From Sitta carolinensis (Eukaryota > Chordata > Aves > Passeriformes > Sittidae), in contig CM063292.1 in the NCBI GenBank assembly GCA_032173965.1, forward strand, positions 603,001-667,000: a stretch of 64,000 nt of DNA, read 5' to 3'. A program made the position numbers and the translations under genes. This document shows positions 13,375 through 24,124 of the stretch, one piece after another (the stretch's first letter is position 1; the number at the start of each line of letters is the position of its first letter). Below the pieces are notes generated by a model, which did not search any database, was not told the DNA's origin, and saw only the letters and a list, made by a program, of their open reading frames with translations.

Positions 13375-13627
13375 AGGACGGGCACAGGGAGCGGCACAGG
13401 GAGCGGTCCGGGCACAGGGAGCGGTCCGGGCACAGGACGGGCACAGGGAGCGGTCCGGGCACAGGGAGCGGCACAGGGAGCGGTCCGGGCACAGGACGGG
13501 CACAGGGAGCGGCACAGGGAGCGGTCCGGGCACAGGGAGCGGTCCGGGCACAGGGAGCGGCACAGGGAGCGGTCCGGGCACAGGACGGGCACAGGGAGCG
13601 GTCCGGGCACAGGGAGCGGTCCGGGCA
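13375..13627. repeat. Minisatellite, 12/18-bp unit (subarray B)
   Basis: This array continues from the 11-bp array but with a changed unit: GGCACAGGGAGC (12 bp) with or without an inserted GGTCCG hexamer (18 bp). All units keep the GGCACAGG word of subarray A, so B probably arose from A by insertion and re-amplification. The right end merges into CpG-rich unique sequence and a short (CTG)n tract near 13744-13760. Confidence 0.95.
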
Positions 13628-13854
13628 CTCGCCCGTTGTGCAGGTGCCCCGGGGAGCGCCCGGGAACAGGCGAGGAGGAAGCGCAGCGGCCAGAAAGGCG
13701 CAGCGTTTGGCGGCCCCAGCCCCCGAGCGGGACCGGGCAGCTCCTGCTGCTGCTGCTGCTCCCTCCAAACCCATCAGCTGCTTCTGCTGCCTGGCAGAGT
13801 TTAGAAGACGAGAACAAGGAAAGAAGAGGGAGAAAGGGGAGAAAAAAGAAAAAG

Positions 13855-14110
13855 CTAATGACCCATAATTGCCATGATAGTGGAATAGGGCCCGGGCAGC
13901 TGTTTTACATTCCCGGTATGTATAGTATGCAAATATCTACAAAGGGCCGACACAGTTTCTCTATTGTGGATCCTGAGGGTAACCAAATTAGCCTTTGGCA
14001 ACCATGGTAATTGGGAGGTGCTGTTCCCATTAGGAGTCCTGCAAATTATGAAGAAAAATGGACCAAAGGCTTTGTCACAAATAATAATGCTGAGAAGAAA
14101 AGAGCAGGCG
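13855..14110. promoter_or_regulatory. Candidate conserved noncoding element with octamer and SOX-like sites
   Basis: This is a clean unique block immediately after the minisatellite and CpG-rich stretch. It holds a perfect POU octamer ATGCAAAT (13927-13934), an ACAAAGG word four bases later, a CTATTGTGG word (about 13961-13970) and a CTTTGTC word near 14070. POU and SOX proteins bind such words, often as neighbours. It has no coding frame of note. A T-rich run (about 14128-14146) closes it. Enhancer identity is inference; its density of motifs and lack of repeats make it one of the better candidates in the window. Confidence 0.4.
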
Positions 14111-14146
14111 GCCGGCTTTGCTTGCTTTTTTTTTTTTTTTTCTTTT

Positions 14147-15239
14147 TTATTCCTACATTGTGTTGTTAATATCTCTCTGTTTAGTAATAAGAAAACAGTC
14201 CTCAGTGCCCTGCTGGACCCTCCTGGGCTTTCCATGGCAATACTGAGTTCAGGGAATACTAAATATGGGACAGCAGCATCAGCTGAGAATTCCCCGAGCG
14301 GAAGCCCCCGCGTTCAGCCCGGCGCTGCTGCTCCGGGAGCCAGCCCTGCCATGGAAAGCCTGGAGCTGTTCCTCTCCTCTGCACAGGCCCAGAGCACCAG
14401 CCACCTTCCCTCCACATCTCAGATTCACGCAGCTAAACACAGATTTGTTCTCTGAATCACCCAACTTAGCTGCACAAGAGGCTCCATTTTCCACTAATTA
14501 TTTGAATTTGTCTTTCACTCTTCCCACCTTCTTTGATCATTCCATAGTTCTCAATCCCAGCATGCAGAATCCTGTTTGATTGTTATGATCTACTAAAAAA
14601 TTCACAACTGCCAACTTTTTGAGTGGAACTCTCAGCTGTGAAACCACGAGTCAACACCAAAACCGTGCAATGCTGTTGTCTCTATCCCTCCCAGAGCAGA
14701 GCTCCCTGCTCCCTCGAGCCCTCAGCCCTCATGCTGAGCTCCCCACCCGAGACACAGCCATGAGAACAACCCACAGGTGCCACCAGCCAGGCTTGGCTAG
14801 AACTCCAGCCTCTCTGCTGTCCTGCAAATCTCAAGAGATTTGGACAACATCACACTTACAGTGAAAATTAGGAACTGGTCTCACTTGCTTTTGTATTTCT
14901 TCCCTAAGTCAATGTTTTGTCTAACTGGCAACATGAACAGTCCTTTTTCAAGGAACAGGAGAGCATCCAGGCCTTTTAATATAAAGAAGATTCAGAATGA
15001 TCTCAGGAACCCACACTGACTGTGGTGGCTGTAAAACCCAAATTAGTGAATTTTATAAAAAAATATTTACAAACCAAGTCTCACAAAGAGCAGTGGTGTT
15101 TTAATTTTTCATGCCAGGACTAACTCTTCACCTTACAACCATTGCAGCAGAAGCCTTAAGTCCGTATCTTTATTTTTTCATGGTTTCCCCTCAGGGCCTC
15201 TTTAAAGAGCCGGCAGAAGAGTCACTTCCCCGCTGGTGC
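14147..15239. other. Unique noncoding DNA
   Basis: No gene, transposon or array was recognised. Sequence is mixed, with an AT-rich part near 15040-15120. Confidence 0.5.
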
Positions 15240-15400
15240 AGTTGGCACGACTGCAAGTGTACTTAAAGTTTGCGTCTGATCAGGTTATGTGTATTGGATC
15301 TGAAACCAGTTAGTCAATTCTTCCCGGTCCCTAAGTGGCGATTTGTGGTAATGTCTACATCAATACTCACAGAGCTGCGAGCTGCTTTACGTAAAGCAAA
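15240..15400. promoter_or_regulatory. Candidate regulatory element with palindromic bZIP site
   Basis: This unique block contains a perfect 14-bp palindrome, GCTTTACGTAAAGC (15384-15397). Its core TTACGTAA is the consensus for PAR-bZIP, NFIL3 and C/EBP-related dimers. The rest has several compact motif-like words and no repeat. The site match is seen directly; function is inference. Confidence 0.35.
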
Positions 15401-18038
15401 TGTCTGCAGGATGGAGGGGCTGCTGCGAGGGCTGCCGGCTCAATGGAGCTGTGTTTGCCCGGGGCCGCTGGAAGGGTGGGAGGGTGGGAGGGTGGAAGGG
15501 CCACCCTGCCCCAGGCATCCTGCCCGCCCCGAGGGCTGGCACCAGCCACAGCCCAGAGCCCTGCTCCCTTCCCAGCACCAGTCCCGAACCCCCGCCGGCA
15601 TCTCCCTACTCCCTGGGCTCCACAGGGCACACATTACAAACAGCAGAAGGTCAAGAAAACAAACCAACCAACAACTCCACACTGAAGCAAAGTGTAACAG
15701 AAAATTAGAGAAGGATAAAAGATGTTACAGCATGAGAAAATTATGATTAATGAAAAAGCAGGAGGTGGCTACTGTTCAAACAACAGAGAACAACTCTGAG
15801 CAATAAACAATATTGGATTAAGCTTTTCCAATAACAGCTTTTTTCTTTAATATTTTTCTCTTTGGTCCCAAACAGAACACAAACCCTCCAGAGCACGGGT
15901 CACCTTTGTGACATGCACAGCAACACGAGCTGACCTGTGGAGGCCTCGGGGCATCGCTGAGCTGCACACAGCACAGGGGCTGTGCTCTGGGGCTGGCCCT
16001 GCCCTTCCTTCCAGGGACATTTCTCTGGGGGATGCCCAGAGACCCAGGCACCGTGGGGAAAGCACCACCCAGCTCCAGCCGTACCCACACCTCCTGCACG
16101 TTGCTGCTTCTGCTTCGAATGGAGTAAAAGGGCCATGACTTCCACAGCAGCCACGCAGCAATTTACACCTTGTAAGTCGTTTAAATACACTGCCTGAAGT
16201 GTAAAATCTGGGAACTGTCAGCAAACCTCAACTTGGCAAAAATCATTGCTATTTATTACAGTAAAGTGCTTCCTGTATAGCAAGAGCTGGCTCTGATACA
16301 TCACATCTCAAACAAAAATATGGAATAAATGATCTCCCAAGATCGCTTCCAACCTGTTTTCCAAGACTTTACAAAGAAAAAGAGCAGAGTACAAATCCTA
16401 TGGAGCAGCCCTGTCATTCCACCCCTTTGGAGCACACAAATTCCTATCCTGCACCAGCACTGCACCAGGTTCCTGTGCTCCAAGCTTCCAGGCTGCTCCA
16501 GTATTGAAGACACTACTTCAGACCCTCAGTCATACCATCTATGACTTAATTTCAACCAAAAAATAAAATCACCAGAAAAAAAGAAACTTGATTTGCCAAA
16601 CTACAGCAAAGAAAACATTCCCAATTCTACCAAATCTCTGCACCCTCAGTTCTTCCCCACAGGCAGAGGGTTTGAGCAGTGTCCTTCAGGGGTTGGTGAA
16701 CTACAGCTTCACTTTCTCTTGCTGACAGAGAGATCCTGCCCAACAACTGCAGGCAAAGGAGACAGTTATTTTGGGAGGAAAGGGAAGGCCAGAAATGATG
16801 TTTATTTACACAAATAATTTTCCTTAGAAAGGAGCAATTACTGACCCTCTTTCTTTGGAAGTTCCCACTGATCTCAGTGGGAGAGCAAGCCAGGCTGAGC
16901 AGGACCAGCCCCTATGGAAGGCTCAAAGAAGAGCAAGGGCAGAGAAAAGAGATGCTAGTTCAGGAGCAGGTACCTGCAGTATTTGCTTATGGCAGACACA
17001 TTTCAAACTGATCTGACTGTTGCAGGTCTGGGCTGTGGAGCAAGCAGTGCTTTGCTATTGTTTCTGGGGTTCACTTCAGTTCTACACTCACTTTTGTTCT
17101 TCTTTCTAGATCAAATAGCAAATGATTAGAGGAATCTGGTAAATCTGAAAGGATGCTTGTTTATTTCTCACATTTTTCTCCTACATTTTCAGAGATTAGT
17201 GCATGTAATATTTTAATGCTAAGGCATAAATCTGCATGAGAGGGAGAGCTCCTATATTTACACACTTTCAGTGTGTGTGATGGTAATATCCACGTGATTA
17301 GACACGAGGACATGTGGTGAAATGCACTCAACACAAGCCTGTCTGGGGCTCAGGGCCAGCTCTACCCTGTGAGATGCAACAGCCGAGTCTGGATTTTTCA
17401 CCAGAAAAGAGAGAAAGTCTGTACTTCTATTATGGCAGGTTCTGTAGTAGATATATGGGACAGACAGGGACTTTATAAAATGCTTTAAATACATAGTAAA
17501 AGAAGAAAAGTCATTAAACTATAATAGTCAAAATAAGGTGAAATCAAATCTAAAGCCCATCTCAGTAATTGTCTTCATGAAGCCTATGCAGGCATCAGTA
17601 TTTCTGCTAATGACATGGAAAGGAAAAAGATGGAAGAAAAAGTGGGATATATGGAATATTCTGGAACAAAGAAGATAGAGATGTAGTTGCTCCAAAGGTT
17701 ACTGTGTATTTATTCAGGCAAGGTCAGAGCCCATCACTAGGAAGCCCTGAACCTGTGGGATCCTCACCCCTGCTGGACTCTGACAGCCCACACACTGGCC
17801 TGTGTCCTCATTCCCCCTTGGGAAGGGCAGAGCAGTTTTCCTAGCTCAGGCCTCCCCCCACTGAAAAACGTGGGCAGGATTTATTTCAGGACATGAAATG
17901 ACCAAAGATTGTCCTGCAAAAGAACCATGAAATAGGCTGCACACAGAAGGTAAAGGAAACATTACCCAACAAAACGGTTGAGCACTTTGGAAACATGAGA
18001 GAGGACTAATATCTGGTTCGCTTGGTTTTTTTAATGTA
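15401..18038. other. Unique noncoding DNA
   Basis: No gene was recognised. A short GGGAGGGTGG-type repeat lies near 15475-15500. A segment near 16325-16365 weakly resembles a CR1 tail and is treated as unproven. The rest is mixed unique sequence. Confidence 0.5.
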
Positions 18039-18112
18039 CAGAATCCCAGATTGTTAAGGTGGGAAAGGACCTTTAGGATCATGAAGTTCAAACCCAGCAT
18101 GACCACCACATT
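18039..18112 (-). mobile_element. CR1 LINE 3'-end fragment, minus orientation
   Basis: AGAATCCCAGA, then GGTGGGAAAGGACCTTTAGGATCAT and GTTCAAACCCAGC match the reverse complement of the avian CR1 3' tail (AGAATCA..GGTTGGAAGGGACCTTAAAGATCATC..GTTCCAACCC). Only the last 70 bases or so remain, the usual 5' truncation. It is an old, diverged copy with no coding potential. Confidence 0.8.
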
Positions 18113-19189
18113 CACTGTAAACCCTCAGCTAAAGGCAGCTGAATGAATCTGGGCCATTTCTCACTGAAATTGCTGGGTTTTGCTACTGCTGGGTTCTCAC
18201 CCGCTCATAGCTTGGTGATGATCCCACACTCACTGAGGAGCTACGGACACTCTTTGGGGAAAGGCAGGAATGTTTGTCCCCACAGCAGTCGCTGCCTGGG
18301 ACCAAAGAGTTTGGCAAATCAGTGGCTCAGATCTGGGCTGATGGGATGAACTCCAGTTCCTTCCCAACTTCAGCCCTTCCAGCCATCACTCAACACCTGA
18401 GCAAGAACAAGTCACAACATCTAATGGGCTTTGGCCATCATCAGAGAGTGAGAGCAGAATGAAAACCCTGCCAAGACCCTGGCGGGCTCACTCGGTCCTT
18501 GTGCCCACAGAAATGGTCTTGGAAGCAACAAACAAACCCACGAGTCTCATTCCCACCAAGTGGGAAGGGAAGATGTCCACCATTTACCCATTCTGAGGTC
18601 ACAGTCATTCTGTTTCCCAAACACCACATTAGAAAAGAGGGGGAAAAAAACAAATAAAAAAATAGTAACTATTCTTTGATTAAATTCAAGGACAGGTTAA
18701 AATATAAACCGAATAAAAAAGTAAGAGGAAGAATTTTGGAAGTCTCAAGTGTCTCTCCCTCCTGATGTCCTTTCTTGTCTCTACAGTAACGACCCTAATC
18801 CCTGCTGGTAACGTTCCTCTCTTTTCAGTAGAGATGTGACACGGGACAGCTGGGAAGAGGAGAGCAGCAGCCTGACCTGCACTACATCAGTCCCCTCTGG
18901 TCACTGGGCAATTCAAGAAAGTATCTGAGCAGGAAAATGCTCCTTTCCCCCCCTTTTTTTTAAATAGTACTACTAAATCTGTCTGGGAGGTTCTATACAG
19001 GTCATCTCCTTCCGCAAAACCAACCCAAAAGCGACAGTGTTCACTGTGAAAAAACACTGCAACGGTTTAAAAAAAATAAAAGAACCAAACCAAAACAACT
19101 CAAAAAAAATCACGCCGAAAGAGCAAAACGAAATACCTACGGGGGACCTGGGCCGAGCAAAGACAAAGCAATGGACTGGACCCACCTGG
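18113..19189. other. Unique noncoding DNA
   Basis: No gene was recognised. A-rich patches lie near 18640-18720 and 19065-19110. Otherwise unremarkable. Confidence 0.5.
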
Positions 19190-19362
19190 AGAGCAAAGCC
19201 GGCCGGTCGGGCTTTGTGGCGCAGGAAGGTCCGCGCGTGGCTGGAGAGCGTGCGGCGGCCGCGGCCGCGCCAAGCGCTCCACGCTGCCCACGGCCCCCAC
19301 GCCGTGGAGATTGGCTGCCGAGCTGCCGGGGAGGGGGCACCCACGGCGAGCCGCTGGGGGAT
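19190..19362. other. Small CpG-rich island
   Basis: The block has high GC and many CpG dinucleotides, including a GCGGCCGCGGCCGCGCC stretch near 19252-19270. It lies directly left of a (CTGC)n tract and a candidate element. It may be a promoter, an orphan CpG island or just a GC-rich patch; no transcript start can be read from sequence. Confidence 0.5.
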
Positions 19363-19405
<43 letters not shown>

Positions 19406-19406
19406 C
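19363..19406. repeat. Microsatellite (CTGC)11
   Basis: Eleven uninterrupted copies of CTGC are visible at the right end of a small CpG-rich island. Confidence 0.97.
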
Positions 19407-19539
19407 TTGGGGACGGGGGCTTCCAAGTCTTTATTTTATTTTTTTATTTCGTAAGCTACATACATGGAATGCAAAACCGCCATTTATTCCTTCTGGGTCA
19501 TATGAGGGAGCCACTGGCGAAGATAATAATATATGAAGC

Positions 19540-19607
19540 AAGAGAACGAGAGGGAGAAAGAGGGAGGGAGGGGAGGGAAGGAGGGAGGAAGGGAGAGAGA
19601 AGCAAAA
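19540..19607. repeat. Purine-rich (GGGA/GGAA)n tract
   Basis: About 65 bases are nearly pure purine on the plus strand, mixing GAGA, GGGA and GGAA words. GGAA-rich tracts can bind ETS factors and can form triplexes; neither is shown here. Confidence 0.9.
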
Positions 19608-19960
19608 GGCTTTCTATTATTCGGGACACTGGTGATGCACACTGAGGCAGTTGGAAGATTAAATTAAGTATTATATCTGCTGACCCCATTGCCATGGTTA
19701 CCGGACAGCGGAAAATATTAATCAAGCCAAGCCTTTTCAGCTGAACATACCAGAAAAAAATGCTAAATATAAATATATATGTACATATTTGCTGCTCTGC
19801 CATGCTAATGTGGGCTGCCAGCAACCAAACCACCTGATATCACAGAGATAAACAAATTTAAAATATCCTTGCCGCACAAGAAGGCTGACGTCAGCGTGGC
19901 GAGCGCAGCGCAAGGACGGGGCTGCAGCGCTCGCTCCCCTTCAGCCGATTAGAGAGGGAA
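19608..19960. promoter_or_regulatory. Candidate conserved element with RFX-like and CRE/MARE sites
   Basis: Two unusually good sites occur in one unique block. ATTGCCATGGTTAC (19688-19701) matches the RFX X-box GTTGCCATGGYAAC at 12 of 14 positions. GCTGACGTCAGC (19884-19895) is a perfect 12-bp palindrome containing the full CRE TGACGTCA, and it equals the inner 12 bases of the CRE-type MAF recognition element. Between them are TAAT/TTAA words and a (AT)-rich stretch. The combination suggests an enhancer or distal promoter, but this is inference. Confidence 0.45.
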
Positions 19961-20302
19961 TTTGAATAAGGAATGGCGACATCTTGCTGGGTGCCTGAGC
20001 TCAGGAGGCATTTAGGGTTCTCTTCCCAATGTACAGGAGAGGCACCAGGAGCCGGTTCTGGCGTGCAGAGCCTTGGTGTCATGTCCAGACCACACAACTC
20101 CCACGGGAATTAAAGCAATTCCCACCAATGTGGTGCTCACCCTCGAACCAGGACGGTGCTCAGGGGAGCCCCCGCTGCAGGGGGATTTGCCCCCGGGAGG
20201 CATTCCCTGTGTGCAGGTGGGACGGACACGACCCTGCACAGCGACACGGGGGCACCTGAGGGGACAGAGCCAGCGTGGCCTGCCTCGAGGGGCGGCAGCC
20301 AA

Positions 20303-22437
20303 CTGTACCTGAGCTGGGTGTACCTGAGCCAGCTGTACCTGAGCTGGGCTGTACCTGAGCCGGGCTGTACCTGAGCCGGGCTGTACCTGAGCTGGGCTGT
20401 ACCTGAGCTGGGTGTACCTGAGCTGGGCTGTACCTGAGCCGGGCTGTACCTGAGCTGGGCTGTACCTGAGCCGGGCTGTACCTGAGCCGGGCTGTACCTG
20501 AGCTGGGCTGTACCTGAGCTGGGTGTACCTGAGCTGGGCTGTACCTGAGCCTGGGTGTACCTGAGCCGGGGTGTACCTGAGCCTGGGTGTACCTGAGCCG
20601 GGTGTACCTGAGCTGGGTGTACCTGAGCTGGGTGTACCTGAGCTGGGCTGTACCTGAGCTGGGCTGTACCTGAGCTGGGTGTACCTGAGCTGGGTGTACC
20701 TGAGCTGGGCTGTACCTGAGCTGGGCTGTACCTGAGCAGGGCTGTACCTGAGCGGGCTGTACCTGAGCTGGGTGTACCTGAGCTGGGTGTACCTGAGCCG
20801 GGCTGTACCTGAGCCGGGCTGTACCTGAGCGGGCTGTACCTGAGCCGGGCTTACCTGAGCCGGGCTGTACCTGAGCGGGCTGTACCTGAGCTGGGTGTAC
20901 CTGAGCTGGGCTGTACCTGAGCCGGGCTGTACCTGAGCCGGGTGTACCTGAGCCGGGTGTACCTGAGCTGGGCTGTACCTGAGCCGGGCTGTACCTGAGC
21001 CGGGTGTACCTGAGCTGGGTGTACCTGAGCTGGGTGTACCTGAGCTGGGCTGTACCTGAGCTGGGTGTACCTGAGCTGGGTGTACCTGAGCTGGGCTGTA
21101 CCTGAGCCGGGCTGTACCTGAGCTGGGCTGTACCTGAGCCTGGGTGTACCTGAGCTGGGCTGTACCTGAGCCGGGCTGTACCTGAGCCGGGCTGTACCTG
21201 AGCCTGGGTGTACCTGAGCTGGGCTGTACCTGAGCCGGGCTGTACCTGAGCGGGCTGTACCTGAGCTGGGTGTACCTGAGCTGGGCTGTACCTGAGCCGG
21301 GCTGTACCTGAGCCGGGCTGTACCTGAGCTGGGTGTACCTGAGCTGGGCTGTACCTGAGCCTGGGTGTACCTGAGCCGGGTGTACCTGAGCTGGGTGTAC
21401 CTGAGCTGGGTGTACCTGAGCGGGCTGTACCTGAGCGGGCTGTACCTGAGCAGGGTGTACCTGAGCTGGGCTGTACCTGAGCTGGGTGTACCTGAGCGGG
21501 CTGTACCTGAGCCGGGCTGTACCTGAGCTGGGTGTACCTGAGCTGGGTGTACCTGAGCTGGGCTGTACCTGAGCGGGTGTACCTGAGCGGGCTGTACCTG
21601 AGCTGGGTGTACCTGAGCTGGGCTGTACCTGAGCAGGGCTGTACCTGAGCTGGGCTGTACCTGAGCTGGGTGTACCTGAGCTGGGTGTACCTGAGCTGGG
21701 CTGTACACTCTGAGCTGGGCTGTACCTGAGCCGGGCTGTACCTGAGCTGGGGTGTACCTGAGCTGGGCTGTACCTGAGCGGGCTGTACCTGAGCTGGGTG
21801 TACCTGAGCTGGGTGTACCTGAGCTGGGCTGTACCTGAGCTGGGCTGTACCTGAGCTGGGCTGTACCTGAGCGGGCTGTACCTGAGCTGGGTGTACCTGA
21901 GCCGGGCTGTACCTGAGCCGGGCTGTACCTGAGCTGGGTGTACCTGAGCTGGGTGTACCTGAGCTGGGCTGTACCTGAGCGGGCTGTACCTGAGCTGGGC
22001 TGTACCTGAGCTGGGCTGTACCTGAGCTGGGCTGTACCTGAGCAGGGCTTGTTACCTGAGCCGGGCTGTACCTGAGCTGGGCTGTACCTGAGCTGGGTGT
22101 ACCTGAGCTGGGTGTACCTGAGCTGGGTGTACCTGAGCAGGGCTGTACCTGAGCTGGGCGTACCTGAGCTGGGCTGTACCTGAGCTGGGCTGTACCTGAG
22201 CTGGGTGTACCTGAGCTGGGTGTACCTGAGCGGGCTGTACCTGAGCCGGGCTGTACCTGAGCTGGGTGTACCTGAGCTGGGTGTACCTGAGCTGGGCTGT
22301 ACCTGAGCAGGGCTGTACCTGAGCTGGGTGTACCTGAGCTGGGCTGTACCTGAGCTGGGTGTACCTGAGCTGGGCTGTACCTGAGCTGGGTGTACCTGAG
22401 CTGGGCTGTACCTGAGCTGGGCTGTACCTGAGCTGGG
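20303..22437. repeat. Large minisatellite, 15-16 bp unit, about 135-140 copies
   Basis: The unit is TGTACCTGAGCYGGGC or a shortened form. The decamer TGTACCTGAG is nearly invariant, and length varies from 14 to 16 bp because the C/CT/CC/CCT before GGG and the C after GGG come and go. Clear deviations occur near 21704 (inserted CTC), 22049 (TTGTTACC), 20850 and 22157. No minus-strand frame of the unit contains a stop, so an 815-codon open frame rich in SSGTAQLRYS and PAQVHPAQV appears there, plus shorter ones in the other frames. I read these as artefacts. The minus strand carries CAGGTACAG in every unit. Confidence 0.98.
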
Positions 22438-23010
22438 CCCCTCCACACCTCACCCAGCGCAGGGCACATCCCTTGGCAAGGAACCTCTGCAGTCCTTGCG
22501 AAGGGCAAGGTGCAACCAAGCCAAACCCAGGGGAATAATAATTTTGGTAATGAACTACTACCGTTTTTGAACTCTAATCTTAAACACAGAAATGGGAACA
22601 ACGACACAAATTAATCTGTCCTTTTTCATACACTGGCATAACTAAAAAGGGAACATAAACTCCTCATTCTCTGCTCTAACCACATAGGTTAAAGGATGTC
22701 CAATACAAAGACAGTACTTCCTCCCAGTCACCATCTTCATTTTTGCCTTGTTGCCTGTTTTTGTCTGTATTTTACAGGAAAGTTCCATGTGGCTGCTGCT
22801 GACTTGTGTAATTTTCCCTGAGGTATTCAAGCCAGCAAAACACTGAGGTGACAACACATCCTTTGTTGTGTCCTACCCACACATGGAGGTGGTAGAGATG
22901 AGAAACAGGAAAAATTGAAGAATAAAGGAATAATAAGCCACTAGACCCACGGAAAAGGCCAAGCATTTTAAAGGAATCTGAGATGGAAGCAATCAATATT
23001 TGTCAAGAGA
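22438..23010. other. Unique noncoding DNA
   Basis: This stretch lies between the large minisatellite and a CR1 tail. No gene or repeat was recognised. Confidence 0.5.
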
Positions 23011-23162
23011 AGCTGTGGCTGCCCCATCTCTGGAAGTGTTCAAGGTTGGACGGGGCTTAGAGCACCCTGGGACTGTGGAAAGTGTCCCTGCCCATGGCAG
23101 GGGGTGGGATGAGAAGGGCTTTAAGGTCCCTTCCCACCCAAACCATTCCATGATTCTATGAA
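23011..23162 (+). mobile_element. CR1 LINE 3'-end fragment, plus orientation
   Basis: This is a textbook avian CR1 tail: GGCTGCCCCATCTCTGGAAG, GTTCAAGGTTGGACGGGGCTT, GTGTCCCTGCCCATGGCAGG, then GGTCCCTTCCCACCCAAACC and the terminal ATTCCATGATTCTATGA. It is truncated at its 5' side, and no reverse-transcriptase remnant is visible. Confidence 0.95.
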
Positions 23163-24124
23163 TACTTTAATACATGTATTTTTTAACAGTTCTGTGGAGC
23201 TGGATATATACCAGCCTTCTAAAAATCCAGCAGCCTGAGCTCACCAATACAAATATACATATAAAATACTGTACAGATTATACAAAACAAATGTTCTGGT
23301 TCATTTACAGTTCTGCAAAAGCAGTGCCAAATCTACTGAAGGCATAAACAAGGACATCTATTTCATTTTTAAAATGTTAATGAAGAATGAGATTGTTATT
23401 TGTTCTTGGTCTATTTTGTGATTTTAGCCAATAGTTCTAGTGATAATTATCAACTGTTTATATTTAGATAAAAGCAGCCCATATGGCAACAGCAGAACAA
23501 TCTGATGTTTAGATCCTCAGCTACATGTTTTCTATAAATAATATGATTGAATAACTGTAACAAAATATTCATCAGTCTAAAAGCAGATACCAATATGTAA
23601 CAACTAAGAAAGCCATTTACTCATTATCTGCAAATAATAAATACCTTCCCAAGTACATTTAACACTTAGGAGAAGACAAAAATATAATAATACAGATATT
23701 AACCCATAAACACTTACATTAATGTATCTTGAAATTTACTTCTTAATTTCCATGGACTGCACACAGTATTATGTGGCTTCTTATGGTAATTAAAGCGTCT
23801 GCCTAATTTTGCACACAAATGTGCACAGTTATGTGATGTGTTTGTACCCAAATCTTACCAAATCTCAAGGCTATTCAAGCTGTGCTGCCCATTGCTCCCA
23901 CTCCAAACCTTAGGGATGCTCTGCTGAGCTCGATCCTGGAGCCCTCCTCAGGTTGGAACAGCCGCACTGACACCACTCCCAACGTTACACACCCCGAGAG
24001 AGGCTTCAGCAAAGGCTTGCCAGGATTTTGGGGCTCGGACCCTGAGGCAGGATGCCAGGCTGCAGAGCCCTTCTCCTGCTCCTCCTCATACAAAGGAGCT
24101 CCCCAGGCCGGGCAGCGCTTCCCG
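23163..24124. other. AT-rich unique DNA
   Basis: The region is AT-rich with TAAT, ATAAAT and AATAATA words up to about 23870, then more GC-rich. No gene or transposon was recognised. It could be conserved regulatory DNA, but no specific site stands out. Confidence 0.5.

Noticed and set aside
13188..13627. CRISPR-like appearance of regularly spaced repeats
   Set aside because: Units are directly tandem without unique spacers, and the genome is vertebrate. The same applies to the other arrays.
13994..14010. X-box-like GGCAACCATGGTAATT
   Set aside because: Only the right half fits; the left half-site has two mismatches, so it is much weaker than the site at 19688.
16325..16365. Possible CR1 tail (AAATGATCTCCCAAGATCGCTTCCAACC)
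   Set aside because: Only about 28 bases resemble the consensus and no terminal octamer follows.
20160..22607. 815-codon minus-strand open frame rich in SSGTAQLRYS/PAQVHPAQV repeats
   Set aside because: It coincides with a 15-16 bp tandem array whose unit has no stop in any minus-strand frame, and a second frame is also open. Unit lengths of 15 and 16 shift the frame constantly. No domain, signal peptide or unique coding part is visible.
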